A DNA stretch of 64,000 bases from Vibrio xiamenensis. GTDB taxonomy: Bacteria > Pseudomonadota > Gammaproteobacteria > Enterobacterales > Vibrionaceae. Shown here piece by piece: positions 16,034 to 25,986 of this stretch. A program made the translations under genes and the position numbers. The notes below the pieces were generated by a model. The model was given only the letters and a program-made list of their open reading frames with translations. It searched no databases and was not told the origin of the DNA. Position 1 is the first letter of the stretch, and every line of letters starts with the position of its first letter. Where the stretch lies: positions 124,001-188,000 of the forward strand of contig NZ_FNDD01000005.1 of assembly GCF_900100015.1 (NCBI RefSeq), written 5' to 3'.

Positions 16034-17575
16034 TTACTGCTGATTGTAGACTTCAAATTCTGCAATTTGTGGTATATCGCTGGCCGCGTTAATCACTAAG
16101 CTGATTTTCGCTGGGTTGATGTCGCCAACGCTCACAAGCGCATTCAAGCTAGTGCCAGAAGTCAGCTCAACACCGCTGTCGTAATTGATTAAACTCCACG
16201 ATGTGACTGTCCCTTCAGTCCCGCTCACTTCAAGAATTCGCACGGTATTAAAGGTTGAAGTGAGACCTTTCACACTGACGGTGCCTGTCGTGCCACTTGG
16301 TGACCAGTAAGTCGATGTATCGCCATCTATGACATTGCCGTAGCTGGTGCCGCTCGCTTTTGAGCTACCGTCTGCTCCGCCCGTCAACGCTAAGTTGGTG
16401 CCAAGCTCGCCAGTTCCCGTTTCTGTACCTGTATCGGTGCCAGTATCAGTGCCCGTGTCCGTTCCGGTATCCGTGCCATCGCCATCACCGGTTTCCGTGG
16501 TCGCGCAGCTACCATCGGATACTGCAAGGCCTGTATTCGCACCGGCTGCCGCTAACACAATACTTGGTACACAAGACGCGTCATCAAGATCGTAAGAGTA
16601 AGGAATGCTGATACTGGTGGTTGACACTGGGTCTGGGCCAGCTGGATACAGTTTATCCGCTTCTTCAGACCAATCGATGTTGTCCCAGATGTTACCGCTG
16701 ACTTGCCAGTAACCCATGTCATTGGTGTAGAAAGTGCCGAGCGGGTCTTTTGAATCTTTAAAGTAGTTGTTCTCCGCGCGCATCTGTCCGCCGATACGTG
16801 GGTTCATGCCCGAGGAAACCAAACCATTGTAATAGTTGTTGTATGCATGCGCAGTCGCGTGGCGCAGCAGTGGCGTACGCGAGTTGATGTTCTCATAGTA
16901 GTTGTGATGGAAAGTCACAGGACCGTTGCCATCATCGCTATCGCTTGAGCCAACCAGACCACCGCGGCCAGAGTTGCGCAAAATACTGTATGACAAAGTC
17001 ACGTACGTGGTGTTGTTCTTCATATCAAACAACGCATCGTACCCTTCACTCTCGCCGCCGCTGGCTTCAAGTGTGACGTGGTCAACCCACACGTTCGATA
17101 CATTGCTTTCCATACCGATGGCATCACCACCGTTTGAGATTGGTGAGCCGGATTTTTTCACGTTACGAACGTGCACGTTTTGAATGATGATGTTGGAGGC
17201 TTCACGCAGGTGGATGCCCAGTTCGTCAAACAGTGCGCCTTCGCCAACACCAATGATAGAGACGTTGCTGACTTCTTTAATCTCAATTTTATCTTCGGCA
17301 GTGTTACAACTATCACCGGAGACTTTGGTGGTATTCGAGTGATTAATGGTGCCTTCCACTTGAATAATAATTGGCGTGTCACTGCTCGCGCGGCTACACA
17401 GCGCTTCGTGAATTTCAGTACCCGTTGTGGCGTAAACCACTTCGCCGCCTTGGCCGCCAGTTGTGCCGCCATTTTGGGTATCAAATCCCGACGCAAAACT
17501 TGGTTGTGATGCGAGCGCGATACAAACAGAAAGGGTCGATAAAGGTAGGTGCTTCTTCGCTTTTGTTATGTTCAT
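16034..17575 (-). CDS. Secreted pectate lyase (PL1) with C-terminal beta-sandwich domain, copy 1
   Basis: Extracellular enzyme that cleaves polygalacturonate by beta-elimination. The 513-residue protein (ATG 17575) has a signal peptide ending near FAS-GF, a PL1 (Pec_lyase_C) parallel beta-helix of about 300 residues with VWVDHVTLEASGG (the WIDH motif) and SRTPLLRHATAHAYNNYY, NPRIGGQ, then a Thr/Asp/Gly linker of repeated TDTG units, and a C-terminal domain of about 120 residues (NLALTGGADGSSKASGTSYGNVIDGDTSTYWSP) that resembles an F5/8 type C-like carbohydrate-binding module. It is a close paralogue of the next gene, with the same order and orientation. The pair is inserted between btuC and btuD. 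No regulator is nearby. Confidence 0.92.
   Translation of the reverse strand: MNITKAKKHLPLSTLSVCIALASQPSFASGFDTQNGGTTGGQGGEVVYATTGTEIHEALCSRASSDTPIIIQVEGTINHSNTTKVSGDSCNTAEDKIEIKEVSNVSIIGVGEGALFDELGIHLREASNIIIQNVHVRNVKKSGSPISNGGDAIGMESNVSNVWVDHVTLEASGGESEGYDALFDMKNNTTYVTLSYSILRNSGRGGLVGSSDSDDGNGPVTFHHNYYENINSRTPLLRHATAHAYNNYYNGLVSSGMNPRIGGQMRAENNYFKDSKDPLGTFYTNDMGYWQVSGNIWDNIDWSEEADKLYPAGPDPVSTTSISIPYSYDLDDASCVPSIVLAAAGANTGLAVSDGSCATTETGDGDGTDTGTDTGTDTGTDTGTETGTGELGTNLALTGGADGSSKASGTSYGNVIDGDTSTYWSPSGTTGTVSVKGLTSTFNTVRILEVSGTEGTVTSWSLINYDSGVELTSGTSLNALVSVGDINPAKISLVINAASDIPQIAEFEVYNQQ
16413..16472 (-). repeat. 12-bp tandem repeats coding for the lyase linker
   Basis: Five 12-bp units of the form GTNCCNGTNTCN (plus strand) encode the repeated Thr-Asp-Thr-Gly linker. 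Such arrays can change length by slippage without breaking the frame. Confidence 0.8.
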
Positions 17576-18063
17576 AATTGGGTCCATCATTATTGATATT
17601 ATAAGTTCACTTCATCGTGCAGAATTATTTTTGATCAAGCGTATTAACTTTATGTTGTGTTGTTTATCCCTCCACTTTTAAAACACGGGAACGCATATGA
17701 AACTCAATACCCAACAATATGAACCTGTATTTCAAAATCATCAATGTCACTTAAGTGGTTTTGTCGAAAGTGTGATGAAAGCAAAAAATACGTTGAAATT
17801 ATTCATCCCGCCCCTATCACTATTGTGCGTTCAAAATTTCATCTTGCCTTATGACATAAGGGGTTATTCTTGCTATTAAAAAAAATCTGCATTAATTCAA
17901 ATTCATCAACACGAAAATAAATGGAATAAAGATCTGATTTTTCAATAAGAGTAAATCCGTTTTAGATCTCATTTATTTATTTCTAACAAAAAATTTAATC
18001 CTCAAAATAAAAAAGCCCCAGGTGAGTGACTCACCAAGGGGCTTTTCAAATTTAATTAATCAA
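17576..18063. other. Gene-free gap between the pectate lyase genes
   Basis: AT-rich DNA that must hold the promoter of the first lyase gene and the terminator of the second. A 60-codon plus-strand frame (17697-17879) lies here but has a weak ribosome site and no recognisable similarity, so I do not call it. No clear CRP or KdgR site was found by eye. Confidence 0.6.
18011..18046 (-). terminator. Terminator of the second pectate lyase gene
   Basis: AAAGCCCC and GGGGCTTT flank an inner GGTGA/TCACC stem; on the minus strand six T residues follow. It lies 18 bp after the lyase stop. Confidence 0.88.
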
Positions 18064-19623
18064 TTATTGATTATAAATTTCAAACTCTGCAATTTGAGGA
18101 CGGTCACTGGCCGAATTAATCACAAAGCTTACTTTTGATGGTTTCACATCATCAAACGTGATGGTTTCTGGAACTGTGGTGCCTTGTGCTAACGTAGCGC
18201 CAGTATCGTGGTTGACTAATGTCCACGACGTTACTGTCCCCTCTGTACCCGCAAGTTCGATGATCTTAACGGTGTTAAACACCACATCCAAACCTTTGAC
18301 GTTGATGGTACCTGTAGTGCCTTTTGGTGACCAATAAGTGGTGGTATCACCATCAGTCACTTTGCTGTAACTGGTACCACTGTACTTGCCGTCGCCGTCT
18401 GCCGAAGCATCGAGAGCGAGGTTATCGCCAAGATCAGTACTGGTGCTTGTCTCTGAACCCGTCGACGACTCTGAACCGGTTGACGTCTCGTCGCCAGTAC
18501 TCGATTCACCGTCAGTGGTACCACTGTCGGTTTCTTCGCTGGTTACGCTGCACGTACCATCAGACACAGCAAGATCGGTACCTGCGCCTGCAGTGGCCAA
18601 AATCACCTCTGGTACACAGTCAGCGTCATCTAACGTATAGTCATAAGGAATGGTGATCGACGTGGTCGAGACTGGATCTGGACCTGCTGGGTGCATCTTA
18701 GACGCATCGTCTGACCACTCTACATCGTCAAAAACGTTGCCACTGACATCCCAGTAACCCATATCATTGGTATAGAAAGTACCAATCGGGTTCTTTGAGT
18801 CTTTAAAGTAGTTGTTTTCAGCTTTGATTTGACCACCAATGCGCGGGTTCATACCCGACGAAATCAAACCATTGTAGTAGTTGTTGTAGGCGTGCGCCGT
18901 GGCATGACGAAGAAGTGGCGTACGAGAGTTGATGTTCTCATAGTAGTTGTGATGGAACGTCACTGGACCATTGTTGTCATCACTATCGCTTGAACCAACC
19001 AAGCCACCACGACCAGAATTACGTAAAATGCTGTAAGAGAGTGTGACGTATTTTGAGTCTTTTTTCATATCGAATAGCGCATCGTAGCCATCCGATTCAC
19101 CGCCGCTCGCTTCAAGCGTAACGTGGTCAACCCATACGTTGTGAACATCACTTTCAAGACCAATCGCGTCGCCACCGTTTGACGTTGGCGAGCCGGATTT
19201 TTTCACGTTACGCACGTGCACGTTTTGAATAATGATGTTTGATGAAGAGCGAATATGAATACCCAACTCGTCAAATAAGGCACCATCACCCACACCAATC
19301 AGCGTAACATTGCTGATCTCTTTCAGTTCGATGCGGTCAGCCGCTGTATTACAGCTATCGCCCGATACTTTGGTGGTGTTGTCGTGATTAATGGTTCCCT
19401 CAACTTGAATAATAATCGGCGTATCACTGCTTGCACGATTACATAATGCTTCGTGGATTGCGGTCCCGGTGGTCGCATAAACCACTTCACCACCTTCACC
19501 ACCTGTAGTTCCGCCATTTTCACTCGCATACCCAGTCGCAGCCAACGCCGAATGGGAAGCTAGCGCCACACACATAGAAAGTGCCGACAAAGCAAAATGT
19601 TTCTTTGACATTGTATTTTTCAT
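18064..19623 (-). CDS. Secreted pectate lyase (PL1) with C-terminal beta-sandwich domain, copy 2
   Basis: Paralogue of the preceding lyase, 519 residues from ATG 19623. It has a signal peptide (MKNTMSKKHFALSALSMCVALASHSALA), a PL1 beta-helix with the same motifs (VWVDHVTLEASGG, SRTPLLRHATAHAYNNYYNG, NPRIGGQ), a Ser/Thr/Glu/Gly linker that differs entirely from the TDTG linker of copy 1, and a C-terminal F5/8-like domain (NLALDASADGDGKYSGTSYSKVTDGDTTTYWSP). The catalytic parts are far more similar than the linkers, pointing to tandem duplication followed by linker divergence. The two enzymes are probably secreted (type II secretion is the usual route) and act on plant or algal pectin. Confidence 0.92.
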   Translation of the reverse strand: MKNTMSKKHFALSALSMCVALASHSALAATGYASENGGTTGGEGGEVVYATTGTAIHEALCNRASSDTPIIIQVEGTINHDNTTKVSGDSCNTAADRIELKEISNVTLIGVGDGALFDELGIHIRSSSNIIIQNVHVRNVKKSGSPTSNGGDAIGLESDVHNVWVDHVTLEASGGESDGYDALFDMKKDSKYVTLSYSILRNSGRGGLVGSSDSDDNNGPVTFHHNYYENINSRTPLLRHATAHAYNNYYNGLISSGMNPRIGGQIKAENNYFKDSKNPIGTFYTNDMGYWDVSGNVFDDVEWSDDASKMHPAGPDPVSTTSITIPYDYTLDDADCVPEVILATAGAGTDLAVSDGTCSVTSEETDSGTTDGESSTGDETSTGSESSTGSETSTSTDLGDNLALDASADGDGKYSGTSYSKVTDGDTTTYWSPKGTTGTINVKGLDVVFNTVKIIELAGTEGTVTSWTLVNHDTGATLAQGTTVPETITFDDVKPSKVSFVINSASDRPQIAEFEIYNQ

Positions 19624-20010
19624 TTTATATTCCATTAATAATTATTTATTTCTGTTTACAAAGTATTGGCACGAAAATGCGCTCAATAAAACTTCGTTCT
19701 GTATGAAAGTAAATAAATCCGAACTCTCGAAAAAGAATTCAGTGTGAATGGTATGGAATAATAAAATAGAATCAATTTAATAAATTATATTTTGGCTATT
19801 ATGTGACAATCAGCCCAACACATTTATCACTTAAATAATAAATATAAAATTAATCAGTTAAATAAACAAAACAATGTCAAATAAATGCAATTTTTTAATT
19901 AGGTGACATTGTCATCCTTAAATAAAGTTAAAAGTTCTATAAATAAAAAACACAAATTAAAAAACGCCACACCGAGATTAACAACATGGCGTTTAATAAA
20001 ATTATGCTAT
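19624..20010. other. AT-rich gene-free gap between second lyase gene and btuC
   Basis: Very AT-rich DNA holding the lyase promoter region and the btuC terminator (19959-19994). A TGACATTGTCA palindrome is at 19904-19914. No credible gene seen. The low GC content contrasts with the flanking core genes and fits an inserted segment. Confidence 0.6.
19959..19994 (-). terminator. Terminator of btuC
   Basis: AAACGCCA-N17-TGGCGTTT with six T residues on the minus strand, 16 bp past the btuC stop. It separates btuC transcription from the lyase genes and btuD. Confidence 0.75.
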
Positions 20011-21003
20011 CTAATCAATATGGTTTTTAACCAGCATCCAAATAAAGATTGGCGCGCCAATAGATGTGGTGACGACACCAAGAGGCAGCTCTGCAGCGTG
20101 CAGTGATGTTCGAGCAATAATATCGGCAGCGACCAAAAATGCGCCACCACACAGTGCTGACAAAGGCAGCAAATATTTATTTTCCGTCCCCAGCGCCATG
20201 CGTAATAGATGTGGAATCACTAAGCCAATAAAGCCGATCATTCCCCCCAAGGCCACTGCACCTCCGACTAGCAGTGATACCGCCAGAATTAACTTCCAGC
20301 GTACAGCAGCAATATCCACGCCGAGCTGTTTAGCATGAACTTCGCCCATCATTAATTTATCGAGCACTTTGCCTTGCAAGCACAGCCAAATAATCACGGG
20401 CAACATAAACAAGGTGACCAAATGCTGAGACCAGCTTATTCCGCCAATACTACCCATCAGCCAATACATCAACTGACGCAGACTCAAATCATCACTGAAA
20501 TAAAAGGCCCATGTCACAATCGCGCTGGATAAAATACCCAGCGCAACACCGATCAATAATAGCCGAGTGGTGGTTAACCCTTTGCGCCGCGCTACACTGA
20601 CTAAAATTAAGGTGAACACCATTGAGCCGATCATAGCGGCAAACATAAAGCCAAGTGGCGTCGCGAGCACCGGAAAGAAAAACAGTAAGCCAACCATCAT
20701 CACGCTTGCACCACCGGAAATGCCAAGCACGCCAGGCTCGGCCAGTACGTTCCCCAACAGCACTTGCAAACTAGCGCCAGACACCGCCAACGCCGCGCCA
20801 ATAATGATTGCCGCACACAACCTTGGCAGACGTAATTGCATCACCAACTGCTGCTCAAGCGGTGTGGGAGTATGAAACGGGGAGATAAAGATTTCGCCGA
20901 CCATTAAATAGCAGGCCGAAAACAGCACCAAGCATCCCGCAGCGATGACAAGAGTGTTGAGCCAGCGGCGCTGCTTGCGATAGATAAGCTGATTGTAATT
21001 CAT
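20011..21003 (-). CDS. btuC: Vitamin B12 import permease
   Basis: Inner-membrane permease of the BtuCDF importer, 330 residues with about ten helices. FecCD-family motifs are clear: [45 protein letters not shown] and [34 protein letters not shown]. The chain ends in [18 protein letters not shown], complete for the family. It is 89 bp downstream of astE and carries its own terminator. No cobalamin riboswitch is visible in that short gap. A CCATATT-ATTG-AATATGG hairpin (about 21011-21028) lies just before the start codon and may affect translation or bind a regulator. btuD is displaced by 4.1 kb. Confidence 0.93.
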   Translation of the reverse strand: MNYNQLIYRKQRRWLNTLVIAAGCLVLFSACYLMVGEIFISPFHTPTPLEQQLVMQLRLPRLCAAIIIGAALAVSGASLQVLLGNVLAEPGVLGISGGASVMMVGLLFFFPVLATPLGFMFAAMIGSMVFTLILVSVARRKGLTTTRLLLIGVALGILSSAIVTWAFYFSDDLSLRQLMYWLMGSIGGISWSQHLVTLFMLPVIIWLCLQGKVLDKLMMGEVHAKQLGVDIAAVRWKLILAVSLLVGGAVALGGMIGFIGLVIPHLLRMALGTENKYLLPLSALCGGAFLVAADIIARTSLHAAELPLGVVTTSIGAPIFIWMLVKNHID

Positions 21004-21036
21004 AGGGTGACCATATTATTGAATATGGTTTATCTG

Positions 21037-21074
21037 AAAATTGAATGGCTTAACGATACCGTTAAGCCATTCAA
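21037..21074 (-). terminator. Terminator of astE, perfect 15-bp inverted repeat
   Basis: TTGAATGGCTTAACG, loop ATAC, CGTTAAGCCATTCAA: every base of the 15-bp stem pairs. On the minus strand TTTT follows, 19 bp after the astE stop. Confidence 0.75.
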
Positions 21075-21092
21075 ATAGAAAGTCAAACCTTG

Positions 21093-22121
21093 TTAATCGT
21101 AGATAACTTGGTCGTCTTCAAAGCGAATTTTGACTGGGCAGACCATCAACGCCGCACGCTGACCGATTGCAACATGGCGATTTGGGAAGACTATCGCCTC
21201 ACCTTCATTTTTCGCCATCAGCGGCTTATCGCCATCGTGGCCAAACACTTCGCCATGTTTGAATGACGTGAAGTTTTCCACTTCATCATCAAACAGAAAA
21301 TCGAAATCATCATGCAAACGCACCAAAGTGCGACTGACGCGATACATGGTTGCTTTGCGCGGCAAATGCTCCGATTGTACCCCTGAAATCAAATCTCGCA
21401 GCGAGATATCAAATGCTATCAGACGGTCTAAATCGTTCTCGCCGATACGCGCAACGCGACCAAGTTCGACGGTCAATGCCTGCGCAGAAAAGTGTTCAGC
21501 GCTGTACCAACTAAAGGTACTGGCCGGCGCGTTAGAAAACATCACCGCTTCAATATGGGCATTTTCAATAAACTTCATCAGCGCGCGGCTGCGAACCGGG
21601 TGGCGCACTTTCGGGCTTACCGCAAAGGAATAATGTTTAGATAAACGAATCGCGCAGTGTAAGTCCAGGTGCCAACGGTTTTGCTCTGCTGTCCCTTGGT
21701 AAAAATCACTCACGACTTGTTTTAAATCTTGGGCAATCGAAAGCTCTAAACTTGGCGAATAGGCTTTCTCATCAAATAAGCGATTAAGATTCTCTTCCAA
21801 AAAGCGAGTATGCTCATTGGTTGCTTGTGGATGCGCAATAATAAATAGGCAACGATGACGCAGTTTGGCAAACCCCGATTGGATGTCATCAATGATTTTA
21901 TCCACGATTTCCATCGGCGCCGTTTCATCACCGTGAATACCACACGAGATAATAATATGCTTACAATTCTCATCAAACGTGCCAGGAATCACCTCCAACA
22001 CACCACGGCGATGGAGTTTAAATTGCGTCCCTGAATCGAGAGTCCATTCACCCGTCGGCGCATTCTGCTGTAAGTCTAAGCTGTCAAAAAGAAAAGATTG
22101 GCGAAACAGAGATTTTGTCAT
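21093..22121 (-). CDS. astE: Succinylglutamate desuccinylase
   Basis: Last enzyme of the arginine succinyltransferase (AST) pathway: hydrolyses N-succinylglutamate to succinate and glutamate. The 342-residue protein has the zinc-peptidase-like motifs of AstE: CGIHGDETAPMEIVD (His and Glu ligands), WHLDLHCAIR (His ligand) and ALTVELGRVARIGEND with the catalytic Glu. The other ast genes are not in the window, which is normal for vibrios where astE sits apart from astCABD. Confidence 0.93.
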   Translation of the reverse strand: MTKSLFRQSFLFDSLDLQQNAPTGEWTLDSGTQFKLHRRGVLEVIPGTFDENCKHIIISCGIHGDETAPMEIVDKIIDDIQSGFAKLRHRCLFIIAHPQATNEHTRFLEENLNRLFDEKAYSPSLELSIAQDLKQVVSDFYQGTAEQNRWHLDLHCAIRLSKHYSFAVSPKVRHPVRSRALMKFIENAHIEAVMFSNAPASTFSWYSAEHFSAQALTVELGRVARIGENDLDRLIAFDISLRDLISGVQSEHLPRKATMYRVSRTLVRLHDDFDFLFDDEVENFTSFKHGEVFGHDGDKPLMAKNEGEAIVFPNRHVAIGQRAALMVCPVKIRFEDDQVIYD

Positions 22122-22270
22122 GCACGGCTCCTTTATTGCGCAGACGGTATGTTATGGAATTATATGCAAAAAGTATGTTGCGACGATCTCACTTATCGAC
22201 TTGCTTAGCGTGTTTGTTCATAAAACCATCAACGAGACTTTTCATCTATCTTATACCCGCAGCGGGCAAT

Positions 22271-22299
22271 AAAAAATGCCAAGTGGAATCACTTGGCAT
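22271..22299 (-). terminator. Terminator of the M3 peptidase gene
   Basis: ATGCCAAGTG-GAAT-CACTTGGCAT, a perfect 10-bp stem, with five further T residues on the minus strand. Confidence 0.88.
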
Positions 22300-22321
22300 C
22301 GGAATAAACGCAAAGTCGAGC

Positions 22322-24118
22322 TTAGTTTTGGTTAAGCAACTGCTCAAACAAATCGATTTTTTGTTTCACTCGATCGATACTCTGTTGCCAGAAATCGGCT
22401 TGGCTCAAATCCATACCAAGGTGTTTTTGCACCACCTCTTCGGCCATCATCGAGCCAGTATCACGCAGCAAGCTGATATAACCTGGGTAGAAATCTGCGC
22501 CTTTTTCATCGCGCTGAGCATACACACCCAAGCTAAACAAATAGCCAAACAAATACGGGTAGTTGTAGAAACTCACTTCAGAAATACTAAAGTGCAGTTT
22601 GCTGGCCCAGAAATACGGATCGGTTCTGTCCATCGATTCGCCATACCAAGTTTTCCAAGCACTGCTCATCAATTCGCAAAGCTCGGTTGCTGATAGCTCG
22701 CCATTTTGACGCTGCTCGTAAAATGCTTTTTCGAACTCAAAACGCACCGGAATATTCACCATCAGCGCGTAGCACGACGACAACTCTTCCCACAGCATTT
22801 CAAGCTTCTCTTCACGAGTTTGTGCTTTATTGAGCAAGTAGTCGCGAACGATGGTTTCGGCAAAAATCGAGGCGGTTTCGGCCAACGTCATTGGATAGCG
22901 AGTTTCACACAGCGGCATGTCGCGCATCACCCAGTTATGGAATGCGTGACCAAGCTCGTGCGCCAAAGTCATAAGATCGGAACGGCTGCCACCCCAAGTC
23001 ATAAACACCAGCGGCGAGCGCGTAGCAGCAAACTTGGTGCAGTAAGCGCCTAGGCGGCGGTTATCGCTTGGCGCAGCGTCAATCCAACCATTTTCCATCA
23101 TGGTATCGACAAACTCGGCCATTTCGGGCGCGACATCGACAAAGGCCGCTTTAATGATCGCAATGGCATCGTCAAAGCTGTAAAGCTCTGGCGCTTGGTC
23201 GGTTAAACTCGGCATACCAGCCAAGTGGTTCCAAGGTTTCATCGAGTCTAAACCGTGCACTTGGGCCATCAATTGCCCCGCTTTCTGCCCGACCTCACGG
23301 TTGGCTTTGGCGCACGCCATCATGGCGTCGAGTGTCGCTGACTGAATGCGGCTTTGATGCAAACTTGGGTCAAGGAAATGCACTTTCTGCTTGGTCGAAC
23401 GTTTCTGGTATTCAGTCAAACGCCAACCCGATAACGCGTTCAAAATCGCAGCAAAACTTTCTTGATGGGTTTTCATCGCCGCTTGGATGGCACGCCACGC
23501 CAACGGCTGGCGTTTAAAATCCGTGCCATACAAAATGCTGGCTGCTTGGGAAAAACCCATCACTTCTTGAGTGCCATCATCGTGTTGAAGTGTCACTTGC
23601 AGTGAACCCGTCAAGTTATCGTAAAGGCGCCCCCACCCATCGCGACCATCGACCTGCATGGCAGAAAGCAGCTGCTCTTGCTCAACACTGAGCTGGGTCT
23701 GCGCCTGCTCGCGCAGACAAGCAATCAAAAAGCCTTGTCCTGCCACATCGCCACTTTCATGATTTAACACTTGCTCGATAAAGCTATCGTCTGCAGTGGC
23801 AAGCACATCTTGATACGGCGTATAAGCCTGAGCCAATTCAGAACTGAGTTTGGCAACGCGTCCAGATAGCGCTTTGGCGCGAGTGTGGGTCGCATCCACT
23901 GACGAGTGGCATGACGCAAACGTGCTGATGGTCGACAATAGCGTGCCTGCTGCTTCGCGCGTTTGAATCGCATTTTGCATCACTTTTAATGACTGGCGAT
24001 TAGCTACGTGCTGATTGAGCACGTCAATGCATTGACTGATGAGGGCGATATCTTGTTCAATTTTGCCATCATCCAATCCTTGATAAGCAACAGAGAGATT
24101 CCAACTCGGTGCGTTCAT
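22322..24118 (-). CDS. M3 family oligoendopeptidase (PepF-like)
   Basis: Cytoplasmic zinc oligopeptidase of 598 residues, the usual length of the PepF/M3B family. The catalytic motif is LAHELGHAFHNW (HExxH, about residue 380), with the third ligand Glu in the following MTLAETASIFAE segment. An oligopeptidase F N-terminal domain occupies the first 200 residues. It probably trims short peptides. No signal peptide. The gene is on the same strand as cobS, 64 bp downstream of it, with no terminator visible between, so transcription may run on from the cob genes. Confidence 0.9.
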   Translation of the reverse strand: MNAPSWNLSVAYQGLDDGKIEQDIALISQCIDVLNQHVANRQSLKVMQNAIQTREAAGTLLSTISTFASCHSSVDATHTRAKALSGRVAKLSSELAQAYTPYQDVLATADDSFIEQVLNHESGDVAGQGFLIACLREQAQTQLSVEQEQLLSAMQVDGRDGWGRLYDNLTGSLQVTLQHDDGTQEVMGFSQAASILYGTDFKRQPLAWRAIQAAMKTHQESFAAILNALSGWRLTEYQKRSTKQKVHFLDPSLHQSRIQSATLDAMMACAKANREVGQKAGQLMAQVHGLDSMKPWNHLAGMPSLTDQAPELYSFDDAIAIIKAAFVDVAPEMAEFVDTMMENGWIDAAPSDNRRLGAYCTKFAATRSPLVFMTWGGSRSDLMTLAHELGHAFHNWVMRDMPLCETRYPMTLAETASIFAETIVRDYLLNKAQTREEKLEMLWEELSSCYALMVNIPVRFEFEKAFYEQRQNGELSATELCELMSSAWKTWYGESMDRTDPYFWASKLHFSISEVSFYNYPYLFGYLFSLGVYAQRDEKGADFYPGYISLLRDTGSMMAEEVVQKHLGMDLSQADFWQQSIDRVKQKIDLFEQLLNQN

Positions 24119-24182
24119 CCTTCATCCTTTTGTATTAGCTATGTTATTGGTTTGATTATATTACGAATATCGACGACTTTAC

Positions 24183-24950
24183 TTAGCGAATCACGATTAA
24201 GGTCAAATAGATAAGCAGCTCCATCAATTGCTGAGCCGCGCCGAGACAATCACCGGTAAAGCCCCCTAACCGCTTGTTGAGCCACCACTGAAACAGCAGA
24301 CGAAAAACCAGTGATATAACAAATAAAATCGCAGCCAGCTCGACGTTCCATAATAAACAAGGGATCGCGCCAGTCAAAATGATCACCGCTAAATCGATTT
24401 TGGTCTGCCGAGTCGCTAAGGGTTTACTTTTGCTGCTGTCCGGGTCGCTGACATAATCCATATTATAAATCAGTGATACTGCCACCGAGCGGCTCAAGGT
24501 ATAAGCGACGATCCAGACCGGCAGTAATGAACCCAGCTTGGCCAATTCGCTCAAAAAAACAAATTTCCCCATCAGCGCCATGATTAACGCCGCCGATCCA
24601 TAAGTACCGATTCGGCTGTCCTTCATGATGGTCAGACGGCGCTCTAGAGTCATGCCGCCACCAATGCCATCAGCCATATCCGCCAAGCCATCTTCATGAA
24701 AAGCGCCGGTCAGCATCAAGCTGGCAAACATGGTTAAAAATATCGCTACTTCCGGTGAAAACAGCTGAATCGCCAGATGATAAATTTGGGTGCACAAACA
24801 GCCCAAAAACATTCCCACTAAGGGAAAATAACGCCCAGCACGATTCATGCGCTCTTCAGAGTACGGAATCGCTGGCGGCGTTGGAATGCGCGAGAAAAAA
24901 CTCAAAGCCAGCCAAAACAGTTCTACCTGATATCGCAGCTTATCCAGCAT
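24183..24950 (-). CDS. cobS: Adenosylcobinamide-GDP ribazoletransferase (cobalamin synthase)
   Basis: Integral membrane enzyme that joins adenosylcobinamide-GDP to alpha-ribazole, completing the cobalamin nucleotide loop. The 255-residue protein has the family signatures: [11 protein letters not shown] near the N terminus, [37 protein letters not shown] (metal-binding Asp residues), and [17 protein letters not shown] near the end, with about six helices. It overlaps cobT by one base (TAATG), so translation is coupled. Confidence 0.95.
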   Translation of the reverse strand: MLDKLRYQVELFWLALSFFSRIPTPPAIPYSEERMNRAGRYFPLVGMFLGCLCTQIYHLAIQLFSPEVAIFLTMFASLMLTGAFHEDGLADMADGIGGGMTLERRLTIMKDSRIGTYGSAALIMALMGKFVFLSELAKLGSLLPVWIVAYTLSRSVAVSLIYNMDYVSDPDSSKSKPLATRQTKIDLAVIILTGAIPCLLWNVELAAILFVISLVFRLLFQWWLNKRLGGFTGDCLGAAQQLMELLIYLTLIVIR

Positions 24951-25978
24951 TACACCGTCACTCCCGCATCAGCGAAACTGGCCATGTTGTTATAAAATTC
25001 TGCCGCGGCTTTGACTAACGGCACCGCCAGTGCGGCACCAGTACCTTCGCCCAAACGCAGCGATAAATCGAGTAGCGGCTCGGCATTTAAGCGTTCCAGC
25101 ACCAAACGATGCCCTTGTTCATGGGATTGATGGGCAAACAACATGTATTCGCGGCAATCCGGTTCAATTAACGTTGCGCAATACGCCGCCACTGAAGTAA
25201 TAAAGCCGTCCACTAAAAGTGGAATTCGCGCATGGTAAGCACCGAGACAGCCACCGACCATCTGTACGATTTCAAACCCGCCTACTTCACTTAGTACGGT
25301 TTCGACATCAGCGCCCAGACAGCGCGAGACGCCCTGGCTTACGACGTGAATTTTCTTCTCGACTTGCTCTGGGGTAATGCCGGTGCCACGCCCAACACAG
25401 TCGCTGACACTGGATTTCGACAACGCAGCAAAAATGGCTGACGCGCTGCTGGTGTTGCCGATGCCCATTTCACCAAACATCACTAAATCGCAGCCGCGTT
25501 CAACGGCATCACGCACCGCTTGTTCACCCAAGGCTAAACCTTGTTTGACTTGTTCATGGCTCATAGCGCTCGCGCTGGCAAAGTTTGCCGTGCCCGCGCC
25601 AAGACGTTGCACAATCAAATCAGAATTCTCGCCCTCAATCGGTTCAATAATGCCGGCATCGACCACTTTTAACTCAACCTGATTAGCACGCGCGAAACAG
25701 TTGATGGCCGCGCCGCCATTAAGAAAATTCAGTACCATTTGGCGCGTAACATCACTTGGCGCAATACTGATGCCTTCCGCCGCGACACCATGATCGCCTG
25801 CAAACACTAATACGCTTGGATGGTCAATATCGATATTAGTGACAAGGTCACCTTTTGCATTACTTTGAATCAGCGCCAGTTGATGAGCAACGGCTTCTAA
25901 CTGACCGAGCGAGCCAAGAGGTTTGGTTTTGAGATTAATACGTTGCCAAATCGCATCCGAATATGACTGGTCTAACAT
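24950..25978 (-). CDS. cobT: Nicotinate-nucleotide–dimethylbenzimidazole phosphoribosyltransferase
   Basis: CobT activates the lower ligand dimethylbenzimidazole to alpha-ribazole phosphate. The 342-residue protein is full length: [19 protein letters not shown] at the N terminus, [34 protein letters not shown], and the catalytic Glu in [13 protein letters not shown] near the C terminus. It is the middle gene of a flavin reductase–cobT–cobS operon. cobU (the kinase/guanylyltransferase) and a ribazole phosphatase (cobC) are not in this cluster, although both are needed for loop assembly. Confidence 0.95.
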   Translation of the reverse strand: MLDQSYSDAIWQRINLKTKPLGSLGQLEAVAHQLALIQSNAKGDLVTNIDIDHPSVLVFAGDHGVAAEGISIAPSDVTRQMVLNFLNGGAAINCFARANQVELKVVDAGIIEPIEGENSDLIVQRLGAGTANFASASAMSHEQVKQGLALGEQAVRDAVERGCDLVMFGEMGIGNTSSASAIFAALSKSSVSDCVGRGTGITPEQVEKKIHVVSQGVSRCLGADVETVLSEVGGFEIVQMVGGCLGAYHARIPLLVDGFITSVAAYCATLIEPDCREYMLFAHQSHEQGHRLVLERLNAEPLLDLSLRLGEGTGAALAVPLVKAAAEFYNNMASFADAGVTV

Positions 25979-25986
25979 GGGGGCTC

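Noticed and set aside
17697..17879. 60-codon plus-strand reading frame between the two lyase genes
   Set aside because: Weak ribosome site, no recognisable motif, low-complexity AT-rich composition; most likely chance.
21004..21092. Cobalamin riboswitch before btuC
   Set aside because: The gap of 89 bp is too short for the aptamer and contains only two small inverted repeats.
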